Source: Pseudomonadota bacterium (GTDB lineage Bacteria > Pseudomonadota > Gammaproteobacteria > UBA1113). From it: DNA of 64,000 nt. This document shows positions 19,301 through 27,937 of this stretch, piece by piece. The DNA is taken from the NCBI GenBank assembly GCA_021782495.1, contig JAJXUV010000005.1, positions 60,928 through 124,927 on the forward strand, in the 5' to 3' direction. The first letter of the stretch is position 1; each line of letters begins with the position of its first letter. The notes under the pieces were generated by a model that was not told the DNA's origin, did not search any database, and saw only the letters and a program-made list of their open reading frames with translations. Made by a program: the position numbers and the translations under genes.

Positions 19301-20342
19301 CGCCAGCATCTCTCAACGCTTGTTTTGCGGCCTCGGCTTCGTCTCTAAGAGTAGCTTCCTCGGGCAAGTCCTCAATCTGCGCTTCAAGTGCATCTTTAGC
19401 TTGTGTAGCAACTCTAATAGCCTCGTCTATAGCATCATCTGCGGGGTAATCAGCAGCTCCAGCAATCGCATTCGCCATATTGACTAAAGCATTATGATTG
19501 GCAGCGGTATCAACAGCCTCTCTGGCATCATTAAAAGCAGTGACCTGTCCGCCATAAGTTTGCATGGCAGTGAATAAAGTCTCTTGCCGATTAAATTCTT
19601 CTTGAGCGGCCGTTTGAAGTGCTGCTAAAGCGACGGCTTGTGTGTCCATGGCAGTGAATTCAGCGCAGCCATCTGCAAGTCCGGGACCGTCAGGGAGACC
19701 AACGACCAAACGTGCTTTGGCTGCATTCACTCCATCATCGTAGGCGGCTTTAGCCTGATTAATAGCATCGCGCTGTTCTCCTAACGCCCCTAAAGCAGCT
19801 TGAGCAGCCCCTACTTGAGCCTCATCTCGTATCGCCAATATAGCGGTCTCGCTGGCTACAGCAGCAGCATTAAAATTGTCTCCGTAAGCAGCGACAACGG
19901 CTTGAGCAGCCTGGCGGACAGGAGTGACATTCGCTTCAATATAGGCATCTCGGCCATTACCATGCATGACATCATAAAAAGCTTGGGTTTGCCGACCTAC
20001 TATGCTTACCTGCACAAGACGCGCTCTTTCGGCTATTAAATTTCGTTCTGCTTGTCTTGCTTGTAGCAAGAGTGTATCTCGATTACGCCTTTGTGCGTCT
20101 GGATTTCCATCATCCCCAGCTGCGTCGAAACCAGCATTGATAGCATCGAGATCGGCAACTAAGTTATTAAGTGCCGCTACATCTCTTCTTGTAGTCGCGA
20201 GGGTTATAGCAAGCTCTATAGCATCAGCATTAGGAACCGCCGCTGCAATAGCTGTCGTTCCTGCACGTAATTCAGCCAAAGCGTCGTTAAACCGACCTAA
20301 CCGCTCTTGCATTTGTTGTATACGCTCTGCTTTCGTTGCCAT
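16347..20342 (-). CDS. Large Ala-rich coiled-coil protein, candidate Dot/Icm effector
   Basis: A 1331-residue soluble protein without signal peptide or membrane span. Residues 1 to about 930 are dominated by Ala, Glu, Gln, Arg and Asp in long helical, coiled-coil-like repeats with many 'AAI', 'AQAA' and 'DAA' phrases. From about 1000 a compositionally different domain begins, richer in Gly, Val, Thr and Cys ('LSQLDNKTIGSCTF', 'GCPVVCVTKLSHKGDR', 'VIVYWEGGAHTEYTKED'). The start has GAGGAT 7 bases upstream. I recognise no family. Its position two genes downstream of dotA, a TTAA-N7-TTAA box in its promoter and its architecture make it a candidate secreted effector; that is inference. The end of the protein has no obvious E-block. 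Confidence 0.8.
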   Translation of the reverse strand: MATKAERIQQMQERLGRFNDALAELRAGTTAIAAAVPNADAIELAITLATTRRDVAALNNLVADLDAINAGFDAAGDDGNPDAQRRNRDTLLLQARQAERNLIAERARLVQVSIVGRQTQAFYDVMHGNGRDAYIEANVTPVRQAAQAVVAAYGDNFNAAAVASETAILAIRDEAQVGAAQAALGALGEQRDAINQAKAAYDDGVNAAKARLVVGLPDGPGLADGCAEFTAMDTQAVALAALQTAAQEEFNRQETLFTAMQTYGGQVTAFNDAREAVDTAANHNALVNMANAIAGAADYPADDAIDEAIRVATQAKDALEAQIEDLPEEATLRDEAEAAKQALRDAGAPNVDFYAPQIAAIDAALQGRLDERQRQVEEFARQEAQLTALTDYANAARPAARNHLRAETINHNGAQEALNAAFTDHGDLTEAHARDAIAAAQTAVVNFQARVSAAENAYNAYEVAATEAIRILRAAAPDGLNLADRAQVIQDRLGVLKTARDTAQNNLAALQADQIAKLVARDTAVFTAKKGAIDGAKGEFDAALEAYNNIKAEPATVADRETRLAEAKAKLEEERQAFVTAINAYKPIAVLIATELDRLNAHGQADAIKKQYDDPLKHATEDLADPATVGHSLTKLHAKAQPLVNALATIALNDDVSGQTIENRILHDVNSDPAHLAGRRLLYPYLNAQEDQFQKAKTAYEAYKKEADAAVTALQAAGVQNGEEPLQTLLAQRDGLEAEMGPKIAARQTVIDALSPKVQSDVIALRLTEIKRQDAAIIALEREVFTLKELVDTGRPHSSDEYAAKQGELNTKRQERATIFQRLQTDISDTTQFGGVRELGQYQLSLQQNYAELARKKAELDYQLKLHAYFATKAEEALEDLSKAQGEYDTQVGLDANYPSTPAGRAQSREITSKKAAVSGFYGRANQAVNAAEKLQTAIESQSAPLIDKNATNLNKWPAATAAIKNTINNGPDSVIHHITENQTAAAGVDLEPPKQQQEKLKSDVAKAQVVSPPETKDIHLKAATPVEDLYLSLFAQMKLKENSSDTKAKDILAKLKKGETIPEAERQSLTGASFTTDLSQLDNKTIGSCTFTAKDSGALVGKVGNDFRIEITGDDKETVCQVRTLSGGMKTPEVKLNEGVTEAIKLLQNIGCPVVCVTKLSHKGDRVHVIQQALNLNQVVAMGDKDSGSQAARMWKTYQVLINHKTVSVDKTADRYIDLLVKPDNRPLLDQFLDGVIEKGHCADQEVSKGGQTHKGVIVYWEGGAHTEYTKEDLLYMAYDATQLPELKKILKAQALKNGLGDFNRDRHEIGLGKESYLDIFKHTVSFGRT

Positions 20343-20456
20343 AATTTTTATCCTCTGATTGTGTTTTTCATTTAGCCTTTTAAGGTGAATTTCGCTTAAG
20401 AAATCCGCGCTTTTGTTCTCCTATTCAAATGCTTAGGAATAAAGGCACATGCCCTC

Positions 20457-20498
20457 ATTATACTCCTTTTTTAGCGCTTCAAGTTAAGGTTTTCTTAA
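20457..20498 (-). promoter_or_regulatory. Promoter with PmrA-like direct repeat
   Basis: On the minus strand two TTAA cores (20498-20495 and 20487-20484) are separated by exactly 7 bases, in the form CTTAAGAAA-AC-CTTAACTTG. A TATAAT box lies 21 bases further on (20462-20457), 115 bases before the start codon. The PmrA box reported for Dot/Icm genes of Legionella and Coxiella is cTTAATatT-N2-cTTAATatT, the same spacing. Binding is inferred. Confidence 0.55.
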
Positions 20499-20585
20499 GA
20501 TAATAAGAAAGCTTTAAATATTTTATATTGTTATATTTTTAGACAGTTTTTTCCTATCTTGTTACAATCGACAGGCTGTTTCTAA

Positions 20586-20756
20586 CCGAGCCGCGACCGT
20601 GAGGGAGCGGTGGTTCGCAGTACGGAATTAGAATGACGAGAAAAGGGTGATAGGCTTTTCGCTTTTTATAAGTTTTCTATTAAAAATCTTCCAAAATATC
20701 GAAGCTAAGGGTGATTTCTTACTTCGAACCACCGCTCCCTCACGGTCGCGGCTCGG
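20586..20756. repeat. REP pair upstream of the large coiled-coil gene
   Basis: Arms at 20586-20610 and 20732-20756, both GTGAGGG/CCCTCAC. The 510-base gap between the two flanking genes is filled by the promoter above, this pair and the octamer array that follows it directly. Confidence 0.9.
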
Positions 20757-20760
20757 TTAA

Positions 20761-20832
20761 ACGATTCAACGATTCAACGATTCAACGATTCAACGATTCA
20801 ACGATTCAACGATTCAACGGTTAAACGGTTAA
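20761..20832. repeat. Octamer tandem array (ACGATTCA x7, ACGGTTAA x2)
   Basis: Seven perfect head-to-tail copies of ACGATTCA followed by two of ACGGTTAA, 72 bases. It touches the REP arm on one side and ends 20 bases from the stop codon of the 112-residue gene. Arrays of this type change copy number by slippage. Confidence 0.95.
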
Positions 20833-20852
20833 ACGAGCGCATCGCTTTAGAT

Positions 20853-21191
20853 TTAGATGCTCAGACTTGGACCGCCCCCACCACTGCTGATATCAGCCTC
20901 GTGTTCGTTCATCGGATTAGCTTCTTTCAGAGAACCCGTTGCATTCACTTCAAAAAGCCCTGCAACGCCTTTGCCAAAACCAATGTGGGCATTCTCCAGT
21001 CCGCCGGCAACCCGATCTGCGAACTCTTCGCCAAGCGATGCTACCCCTGCTTTGAGGAGACCAACCCCCTTCTCGGCATAATTTTCGCTTTGCCAATCCT
21101 TCATAGCGGAGTCTCTCAAGTTCTGAGTTCCGCCATAAATGGCGTCCCGCAACGCCTCTACAGGATTTCTAATTTTTTTATCATCAGCCAT
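20853..21191 (-). CDS. Unrecognised 112-residue protein
   Basis: Small acidic soluble protein with no family that I recognise. It is helical at the start ('NPVEALRDAIYGG'), contains 'GVGLLKAGVASLGEEFADRVAGGLENAHIGFGKGVAGLFEV', here given in parts as GVGLLKAGVASLG, EEFADRVAGG and HIGFGKGVAGLFEV, and ends in a Gly-rich tail 'SSGGGGPSLSI'. It has its own near-consensus promoter and lies 100 bases after dotA copy 1. No signal peptide. A role with the secretion system is suggested only by position. Confidence 0.7.
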   Translation of the reverse strand: MADDKKIRNPVEALRDAIYGGTQNLRDSAMKDWQSENYAEKGVGLLKAGVASLGEEFADRVAGGLENAHIGFGKGVAGLFEVNATGSLKEANPMNEHEADISSGGGGPSLSI

Positions 21192-21223
21192 AATATTTAT
21201 CCCCCTATTTACTCTATTTGTTC

Positions 21224-21252
21224 ATTATACCAAAATGTACATTCAAAATCAA
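21224..21252 (-). promoter_or_regulatory. Strong promoter of the 112-residue gene
   Basis: TTGATT (21252-21247), a 17-base spacer and TATAAT (21229-21224) on the minus strand, 33 bases before the ATG. The gene is thus likely transcribed independently of dotA. Confidence 0.7.
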
Positions 21253-21291
21253 TTTTCTTAACACTTAAGCATTAAATTCAAATACTTAATT

Positions 21292-24285
21292 TCATTCTTT
21301 CTTGCCGCCCTTCGAAAATACTTTAGAGCCTGTCGAAGATTTCGCGCTTGCTTTAGCGTCCATCCCTTTACTACCCATCTCACCGCCTTGTTTCACGCCT
21401 TCCTTGACTTGACTCATCATTTGTTCCACGTCGCTACTGGGTTCATTGATGCCTATCCAACGTGACACGTGATCCGGAATATGGTAAATCAAACTGAAAG
21501 CCTTGGTCACTGCGATAATCACCGCATTGGTGTACATCATCCACACCACAATGCATCCAAACAGACTACCGGTGGTCGCATCTCCGGTTATCATAGAATC
21601 GGCTGCAAAGAAGAATCCCGCATTCAACACTAAGACCACCACGATACACATCACCGTCGCCGCAAAATACCCTATTATCATTAAAGACGGACGTAAAAAC
21701 AGGGTCGCCATAAAAGCAATACCCATACTACTGTGCCCAAAGACTTCGTGCTGCCCTTCAGGGTGCAAAATACCCAAAGCGACTAAAGGTGCCGCCGTCA
21801 TGGCTTCTACGGTAAGAACTAACCATTGTATGAAGGCAAAGGTGAAGACCAAATAGGGTACCAAGGGAATGTAATAAGCCAGTATCGCCCCCATCGCCAT
21901 CATGGCGGCTATCATGGCCGTTGCCATCGAGGACATCCAGGTGAAGGTACTCATGGCTGCACCCGGCAAAGGACTCCAAGCACTTGCAAACATAGACGCC
22001 AATCCCGAATACCACATGTAGTTTTCACCCACATGTAATAATTTAGCACTCGTATTTAAAAGACGGATCCCTGTTTGACGCAAAGTCATTATGGGGTTTG
22101 CCATCACACCACTTTGTCCTAAGCCTGCCAAGGGTTGAATGGCCACCGCAAAATTATAGGCCAACATTTGATTGACATATTTATACCAGGCCAAAGGATT
22201 CATCACCATTTGAGGAAAATGTGGTTTATTGGTCACTGTAAATATCCCTGAGCCTGTGGTATTCGCAATGCCACAATTCTCTTTATTACCATCGGGTGTC
22301 GTCACATAAGTTCCATCGTGACCCTGAGCGATTGATTTTTTTTGACAGGCAGTCTGATCCGCAGATAGCGTGCTTGGACTGATGTTGTAATTTTGGAGCA
22401 TCGCCATCATCCCTTGCGCTTGCATGGTGATATTTTGCGATTGCTGAATGGCATTGCCCAAAGCGGTACCAATGTTGATTGCTTTGTTCGGATGGCTAGA
22501 ACTAGTGCTATAGGTACCGCCTACATCCGCAGGGGAACGCGCATCCTGACAAAGCATATTATTCGATGTGGCTTCTGTACTGACCCCCACACCGTTACTG
22601 CAAGCCAAAGCCGCGTAACTGAAATTTTTGATTGCGGCAATATCGCTGGTGGTGGCTTGCAAAACCTGAGCCATGTCTAAGTAAAATGCCCCCGCACTGG
22701 CCCAACCATTGAATTTGGCCGCTGCAGCGATGTCTGCTGCCGTTCCACTGGAAGAAACATTGCCATTTTGGGCTGCCAAGGCAGATTGATACGCAGCGTA
22801 ATTCGCTGCTGTTGCATCTGAATAGGCTTGAGCCACCAAGGCCAACTGTGTTTCCACATACAGTGGAATTTGACTGGTAGTCATAACCGTATAGCTCGTC
22901 TCGCCCGTAGCCCCATTGCCCTGGGCCGTATCCGTTGTGCTGGCTGCCGTCGGATTGGGGGCCGGCGAACCGGCATCAATGTTTTCAGCCAGCAATTCCG
23001 CCAAATAAGCAATCGTTGGCAGATAGGTCGGTTGCGATTGGTAGATGACGTTACCATTGGCGTCTCGTTGAACATTGCCATTCTGATCTAGCTGAGGCTC
23101 CATGTATGCCAATCCCTTATTCCAGCCATTGAGCGGATCATTTTCCGATTGGCGAGCGCTTGGTGTACTTCCTGAGCCATAATCTCCGAACCAATCACCA
23201 CCATACACGCCCCAAGCTTGATTACCATAGTAGTAACTACTATTGCTGTCAGGAGCACTTCCTTGTATTTGAAAAGTATTATTACTGTTTGGCAGATACA
23301 AATTATAAGCACCATTGGACAAAGAAACTCGTGGTGGATTATACATCCAATCCGTACTACCAGTCCTATCTAACACACCTAAGGCCATTGACAAAATATC
23401 GCGCTGATTATTGTAATACGTTGCTAAAGCCGGATTGTTACTTACCATAGTAGCGGTCGATGCAGGCGTCGTGATACTCCCACAAATGCTGTTCGTGCTC
23501 CAAGAACTAGGGTTCATAATCCCAAAAGTCCAGAAATTGGTATTGGGTTGTACAGCACCGGCATCGGTGGTCTGAAAAAAGACATGCGGCGCAGTGTCGC
23601 CATAACCGATGACCTTTTGCTTCTTCGTCCAAAAACCACCACCTGTCTTGTGATTATAATATAAAGTAGGGCCCCAACTGTTATTTTGCTTATTATAATC
23701 TTTATAACTCTGCATTTGCACAAATTCCATCGCACAGAGATAAGATTGAAAGGCGCCCATCACTGTATCCGTCGCAGTGGCGCTAGAAGCCGTGTCTGCC
23801 GAAATTTTCGCATTGCCATTTAGAATTTGTGTTACCATATTCGACCATAAATAATCGGCAGCGCCCACCCCTTGGACAATGATCCACATCATGATGGCTT
23901 GGATCACCGCATAAGTTTGGCCCGGACCAATAGGCAACAACAAAGCAAAACCAAGCGCTGAACGTAGGGGGATCCACACTGAATTCCATTTAGAACCCAA
24001 CATTTCACCACTGTGCGAAGTATTAATAACCGATACAATCAGGGTATATAAAATCACCAGACAGCCTAAAACCAAAACCGCTTGATTGAAATAATAAAAG
24101 GTATATTTCATCAGAGTAGATTGCGTTGCATCAGAGGCTAAATGTAGGACGTTGCCCACATTCCCAAAGATGGTCGATAGAAAATACAGCGATTGATCGT
24201 TGGTCGCTGGAGTAAAGAAATTCGGTGCAGCAAAAACTGCCGGTGCTAATACGATTAAAGCTAAAAAAGACAAAAACCGTTTCAT
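21292..24285 (-). CDS. dotA: DotA, copy 1 (Dot/Icm type IVB secretion)
   Basis: Polytopic inner-membrane protein of the Dot/Icm machine, 997 residues (L. pneumophila DotA about 1048). Signal peptide 'FLALIVLAPAVFAAPN', then a set of membrane spans between residues 60 and 155 ('YYFNQAVLVLGCLVILYTLIV', 20 residues of it hydrophobic). A long Asn/Gly/Ser/Thr-rich periplasmic domain (about 160-640) is followed by several spans from about 720 to 930 and a Lys-rich cytoplasmic tail. The ATG overlaps the icmV stop (ATGA), so the two are translationally coupled, as in Legionella icmV-dotA. A second full-length copy lies upstream of icmV. Confidence 0.93.
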   Translation of the reverse strand: MKRFLSFLALIVLAPAVFAAPNFFTPATNDQSLYFLSTIFGNVGNVLHLASDATQSTLMKYTFYYFNQAVLVLGCLVILYTLIVSVINTSHSGEMLGSKWNSVWIPLRSALGFALLLPIGPGQTYAVIQAIMMWIIVQGVGAADYLWSNMVTQILNGNAKISADTASSATATDTVMGAFQSYLCAMEFVQMQSYKDYNKQNNSWGPTLYYNHKTGGGFWTKKQKVIGYGDTAPHVFFQTTDAGAVQPNTNFWTFGIMNPSSWSTNSICGSITTPASTATMVSNNPALATYYNNQRDILSMALGVLDRTGSTDWMYNPPRVSLSNGAYNLYLPNSNNTFQIQGSAPDSNSSYYYGNQAWGVYGGDWFGDYGSGSTPSARQSENDPLNGWNKGLAYMEPQLDQNGNVQRDANGNVIYQSQPTYLPTIAYLAELLAENIDAGSPAPNPTAASTTDTAQGNGATGETSYTVMTTSQIPLYVETQLALVAQAYSDATAANYAAYQSALAAQNGNVSSSGTAADIAAAAKFNGWASAGAFYLDMAQVLQATTSDIAAIKNFSYAALACSNGVGVSTEATSNNMLCQDARSPADVGGTYSTSSSHPNKAINIGTALGNAIQQSQNITMQAQGMMAMLQNYNISPSTLSADQTACQKKSIAQGHDGTYVTTPDGNKENCGIANTTGSGIFTVTNKPHFPQMVMNPLAWYKYVNQMLAYNFAVAIQPLAGLGQSGVMANPIMTLRQTGIRLLNTSAKLLHVGENYMWYSGLASMFASAWSPLPGAAMSTFTWMSSMATAMIAAMMAMGAILAYYIPLVPYLVFTFAFIQWLVLTVEAMTAAPLVALGILHPEGQHEVFGHSSMGIAFMATLFLRPSLMIIGYFAATVMCIVVVLVLNAGFFFAADSMITGDATTGSLFGCIVVWMMYTNAVIIAVTKAFSLIYHIPDHVSRWIGINEPSSDVEQMMSQVKEGVKQGGEMGSKGMDAKASAKSSTGSKVFSKGGKKE

Positions 24286-24764
24286 TGCGGATCCTCTTTT
24301 TTGGGGAGAGATGCATTATCGATTTTGGAATGCCACCATTCCTGTAGACTACAACCCAATTTGCGATGTTTAATTTGAAATAACCAAAAGTGATATCTAA
24401 AAGCCACACCAAAAGCCAAGGCAGCAACGACCAGTGCTAAAATACCCCCCATAAAGGAAAGCGTATAAAATAAAAATAAACTGTACAGCACAATGACAAC
24501 ACCAATGGCGCCATAGATAAGAAACAAATGCGAAAATTCTGTTTGACGATTTTTTAAATCGGCTTCTGTTAAATTCAAGCGTGCTAAGGCTTCTTGAAAG
24601 GTTTCTTCTTGTCCCGCTTTTTGGGGTACAAATACATTTTTGGCCATTCGCCATACATAACCCGTCGCAGACTTAATAATGTCTAAGCCCATCCAGCTCT
24701 TAACATCTACCGCAGGTTTATATGCCCAACTTAAACCCCGACCTATTTTCTTCAAGACACTCAT
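24282..24764 (-). CDS. icmV: IcmV, Dot/Icm inner-membrane protein
   Basis: A 160-residue protein matching IcmV (151 in L. pneumophila) in size, in two adjacent membrane spans (about 79-100 and 102-124) and in its place directly before dotA with a 4-base overlap. The N-terminus 'KKIGRGLSWAYKPAVDVKSW' is cytoplasmic and basic. IcmV is needed for intracellular growth in Legionella but its exact task is unclear. Its upstream region shares a 29-base block with that of dotA copy 2. Confidence 0.88.
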   Translation of the reverse strand: MSVLKKIGRGLSWAYKPAVDVKSWMGLDIIKSATGYVWRMAKNVFVPQKAGQEETFQEALARLNLTEADLKNRQTEFSHLFLIYGAIGVVIVLYSLFLFYTLSFMGGILALVVAALAFGVAFRYHFWLFQIKHRKLGCSLQEWWHSKIDNASLPKKEDPQ

Positions 24765-24796
24765 GGTTTACATCTCTTAAATAGTTGATACCTTAG

Positions 24797-24826
24797 AACA
24801 AGCTCCATTGTATCAAAAATTGAACA
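24797..24826 (-). promoter_or_regulatory. Extended -10 block upstream of icmV, shared with dotA copy 2
   Basis: On the minus strand the block contains 'TTTTTGATACAATGGAGC', with an extended -10 (TGA-TACAAT). All but one position also occurs at 27938-27967. It lies 33-62 bases before the icmV start. Confidence 0.5.
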
Positions 24827-24947
24827 CTCATTGCGCTGTTTTCGCAAGATTAATTGAAGCTCTTCATCTTTTGTTAAGGTAGGCCTCTAGGACCTGTTTA
24901 CAGAGGATTTGCCGAAGCACAAAAAATCCCCTGTCACAGAGCCCCTA

Positions 24948-27914
24948 TCATTCTTTCTTGCCGCCCTTCGACAATACCTTAGAAGCCGTCGAAGATTTCG
25001 CACTTGCTTCAGCATCCAGCGCAGCACTGCCCTGTTCACCGCCCTGTTTCGCGGCCTCTTTCACTTGACTCATCATTTGTTCTACGTCGCTACTGGGTTC
25101 ATTGATGCCTATCCAACGTGTCACGTGATCCGGAATATGGTAAATCAAACTGAAAGATTTGGTCACTGAGACAATCACTGCATTGGTGTACATCATCCAC
25201 ACCACAATGCATCCAAACACACTGCCGGTGGTCGCATCTCCGGTTATCATAGAATCCGCTGCAAAGAAGAAGCCCGCATTCAACACTAAGACCACCACGA
25301 CACACATCACTGTCGCCGCAAAATAACCCACTATCATCAAAGAAGGACGTAAAAAGAGGGTCGCCATAAAGGCGATACCCACACTGCCGTGCCCAAAGAC
25401 TTCATGCTGCCCTTCAGGGTGCAAAATACCCAAAGCGACTAAAGGTGCCGCCGTCATGGCTTCTATGGTGAGGACCAGCCATTGTATGAAAGCGAAAGTA
25501 AAGACCAAATAGGGTACCAAGGGAATGTAATAAGCCAGTATCGCCCCCATCGCCATCATCGCGGCTATCATGGCCGTTACCATAGAAGACACCCAGCTAA
25601 AAGTACTCATAGCCGCACCTGGCAAAGGGCTCCACTTGCTGGCAAACATCGACGCCAATCCCGAATACCACATGTAGTTTTCACCCACATGTAATAATTT
25701 AGCACTCGTATTTAAAAGACGGATCCCTGTTTGACGCAAAGTCATTATGGGGTTGGGCATCACAGCACTTTGTCCTAAGTTCGCCAAGGGTTGAATGGCC
25801 ACTGCAAAATTGTAAGCCAACATTTGATTCGCATATTTATACCAGGCCAAAGGATCCATCACCATTTTGGGAAATTGCGGTTTATTGTTCACTCCAAATG
25901 TCCCTGCACCAGTGGTATTCACAATGCCACAATTCTCTCTGTAATCATCGTAGGTGACATACCCTTTTCCACCTGATTTTTGTTCACAGGGCGTTTGCAT
26001 ATTTTGATCGGCATTACCCTGATTCGGCAGGAGATCGTCGATATTCATCATCATCCCCTGTGCCTGCATGGTGACATTTTGAGTTTGTGTGATGGCGGCG
26101 CCCATATCCGTACCAATCTGGGCTTTTTTATTATTCTTATGCTTGTTATTGTATTGCCCCCCTACATCTCCGGGTGAACGCGCGTCCTGACAAAGCATGC
26201 CAGCATCGAAGGCTTCTATACTAATACCAATTCCCGTACTACAGGCTAAAGAAGCATAACTGTAAGGAGTAGCTGAGGCAAGGTCGCTGGTGGTGGCTTG
26301 CATGCTCTTAGCCATGTCTAAGTAAAATGCCCCGGCACTGGCCCAACCATTGAATTTAGCGGCTGCAGCCAAATCTGCTATTGTTCCGCTGGTCGGAGGA
26401 GGATTACCCTGCTGCGCGGCTAAGGCAGATTGATACGCACCGTAATTTGATGCTGTTGCATCCGAATAAGCTTGGGCAATTAAAGCCAACTGTGATTCTA
26501 TATACGGTACCGTGTTAGTGCTGGCCCATGTCGTCAAAGTTGAATCTCCCTGGTTAGAATTACTGCCTGCAGTCGTATTGATACCAGCGGACGCGGTTGG
26601 ATCGGGTGTAGGTGAATTTGCATCAATGTATTCAGCCATTAACTCTGCTAAATAAGAAACAGTAGGCAGGTGTATCGGTTGATAAGTGATCTTAGATTTA
26701 CTGTCTACTTGAGGCATCATATACAATAATCCTTTATTCCAGCCATTCCACTCATAACCAGAACCTTGCCAGTTACCCTGATTATCTATTGAATTACCCC
26801 CTGTCTGACGGCTGGTTGTTGTCGTGTCATTTTGTGTGCCACCGTCCCCTAGCCAATTACCACCATATATACCCCAAGCCTGAGATCCTGAGTAGTAAGT
26901 TCCATCTTCGTTAGGAGCAATACCTTCTACTCGATACTGCTTACCGTTTTGATCGCTGTGTGGTAAATACATTTTGTAAATACTCCCGCCGCCTGCATTC
27001 TGCAGAGCTATGGGGTTTTCAATCGTAGGACTAGCCGTGCCAACCACCAACCCCAATGCCTGCGAAAGAATATCGCGTTGATTATTATAATACTGGGCTA
27101 AAGGAGCGGTCATGGCGTTAGTGGCTGCAGGCGTTGAGATAGTTCCACAAATGCTGTTCGTACTCCACGAACTGGGATTAATCACCCCAAAAGTCCAGAA
27201 ATTGGTATTGGGTTGTGCCGCATTCGCCGCTGTGGTTTGAAAAAAGATACGGGGGACTGTATGGCCATATGCATTTTTGTCGTCGTATTGCTGGGGGTTA
27301 TTCCAATAATTCAGCTTGTTATACTGTTTATACCCTTGCATCTGAGTAAATTCCATGGCACACACATAATATTGAAAGGCGCTCATGATGGTATCCGCTG
27401 CAGTGGCGCTTGAAGCCGTGTCTGGGGAGATGCCTGCCCCCTGTTCAATTTGCGTTACCATATTCGACCACAAATAATCGGCCGCACCCACTCCTTGGAC
27501 AATCACCCACATCATCATGGCTTGGGCCACGGCATAGGTTTGGCCTGGACCGATCGGCAATAACAAAGCAAAACCAATGGCTGAACGTAAAGGGATCCAC
27601 ACTGAATTCCATTTAGCACCCAACATCTCTCCTTTATGAGAAGTGTTGACCGTTGACACAATGAGGGTATACAAAATCACAATACAGCCTAAAATCAAAA
27701 CCGTTTGGTTAAAATAATAAAAGGTGTATTTCATCAAGGTAGAGGCCGTTGCATCGGACGCTAAATGTAAAACAGTGCCTACATTCCCAAAGATGGTCGA
27801 TAGAAAATACAGTGATTGATCATTGGTTGCTGGCGTAAATACGTTGGGTGCAGCAAGGACTGCAGGCGTCAGTATGATTAAAGCTAAAAAGGCTAAAAAC
27901 CGTTTCATTGTCAT
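24948..27914 (-). CDS. dotA: DotA, copy 2 (paralogue)
   Basis: A second complete dotA of 988 residues. The first 155 residues and the last roughly 330 are nearly identical to copy 1 (for example 'WNSVWIPLRSA(L/I)GFALLLPIG'). The periplasmic middle (about 160-640) differs at many positions and has different insertions and deletions. Signal peptide, membrane spans and Lys-rich tail are all kept, and there is no frameshift, so both copies are probably functional. It has no icmV of its own. It is transcribed away from icmW; the 195-base gap contains promoters for both. A partner or substrate difference between the two DotA forms is possible but unproven. Confidence 0.92.
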   Translation of the reverse strand: MTMKRFLAFLALIILTPAVLAAPNVFTPATNDQSLYFLSTIFGNVGTVLHLASDATASTLMKYTFYYFNQTVLILGCIVILYTLIVSTVNTSHKGEMLGAKWNSVWIPLRSAIGFALLLPIGPGQTYAVAQAMMMWVIVQGVGAADYLWSNMVTQIEQGAGISPDTASSATAADTIMSAFQYYVCAMEFTQMQGYKQYNKLNYWNNPQQYDDKNAYGHTVPRIFFQTTAANAAQPNTNFWTFGVINPSSWSTNSICGTISTPAATNAMTAPLAQYYNNQRDILSQALGLVVGTASPTIENPIALQNAGGGSIYKMYLPHSDQNGKQYRVEGIAPNEDGTYYSGSQAWGIYGGNWLGDGGTQNDTTTTSRQTGGNSIDNQGNWQGSGYEWNGWNKGLLYMMPQVDSKSKITYQPIHLPTVSYLAELMAEYIDANSPTPDPTASAGINTTAGSNSNQGDSTLTTWASTNTVPYIESQLALIAQAYSDATASNYGAYQSALAAQQGNPPPTSGTIADLAAAAKFNGWASAGAFYLDMAKSMQATTSDLASATPYSYASLACSTGIGISIEAFDAGMLCQDARSPGDVGGQYNNKHKNNKKAQIGTDMGAAITQTQNVTMQAQGMMMNIDDLLPNQGNADQNMQTPCEQKSGGKGYVTYDDYRENCGIVNTTGAGTFGVNNKPQFPKMVMDPLAWYKYANQMLAYNFAVAIQPLANLGQSAVMPNPIMTLRQTGIRLLNTSAKLLHVGENYMWYSGLASMFASKWSPLPGAAMSTFSWVSSMVTAMIAAMMAMGAILAYYIPLVPYLVFTFAFIQWLVLTIEAMTAAPLVALGILHPEGQHEVFGHGSVGIAFMATLFLRPSLMIVGYFAATVMCVVVVLVLNAGFFFAADSMITGDATTGSVFGCIVVWMMYTNAVIVSVTKSFSLIYHIPDHVTRWIGINEPSSDVEQMMSQVKEAAKQGGEQGSAALDAEASAKSSTASKVLSKGGKKE

Positions 27915-27937
27915 TTATCTCTACATGGATGCTTCAC

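Noticed and set aside
20761..20832. CRISPR-like array
   Set aside because: Units are 8 bases without spacers and no cas gene is present; it is a simple tandem repeat.
21258..21275. PmrA-like box before the 112-residue gene
   Set aside because: Three TTAA cores occur, but their spacing (7, 7 and 14 bases start to start) does not give the required 11.
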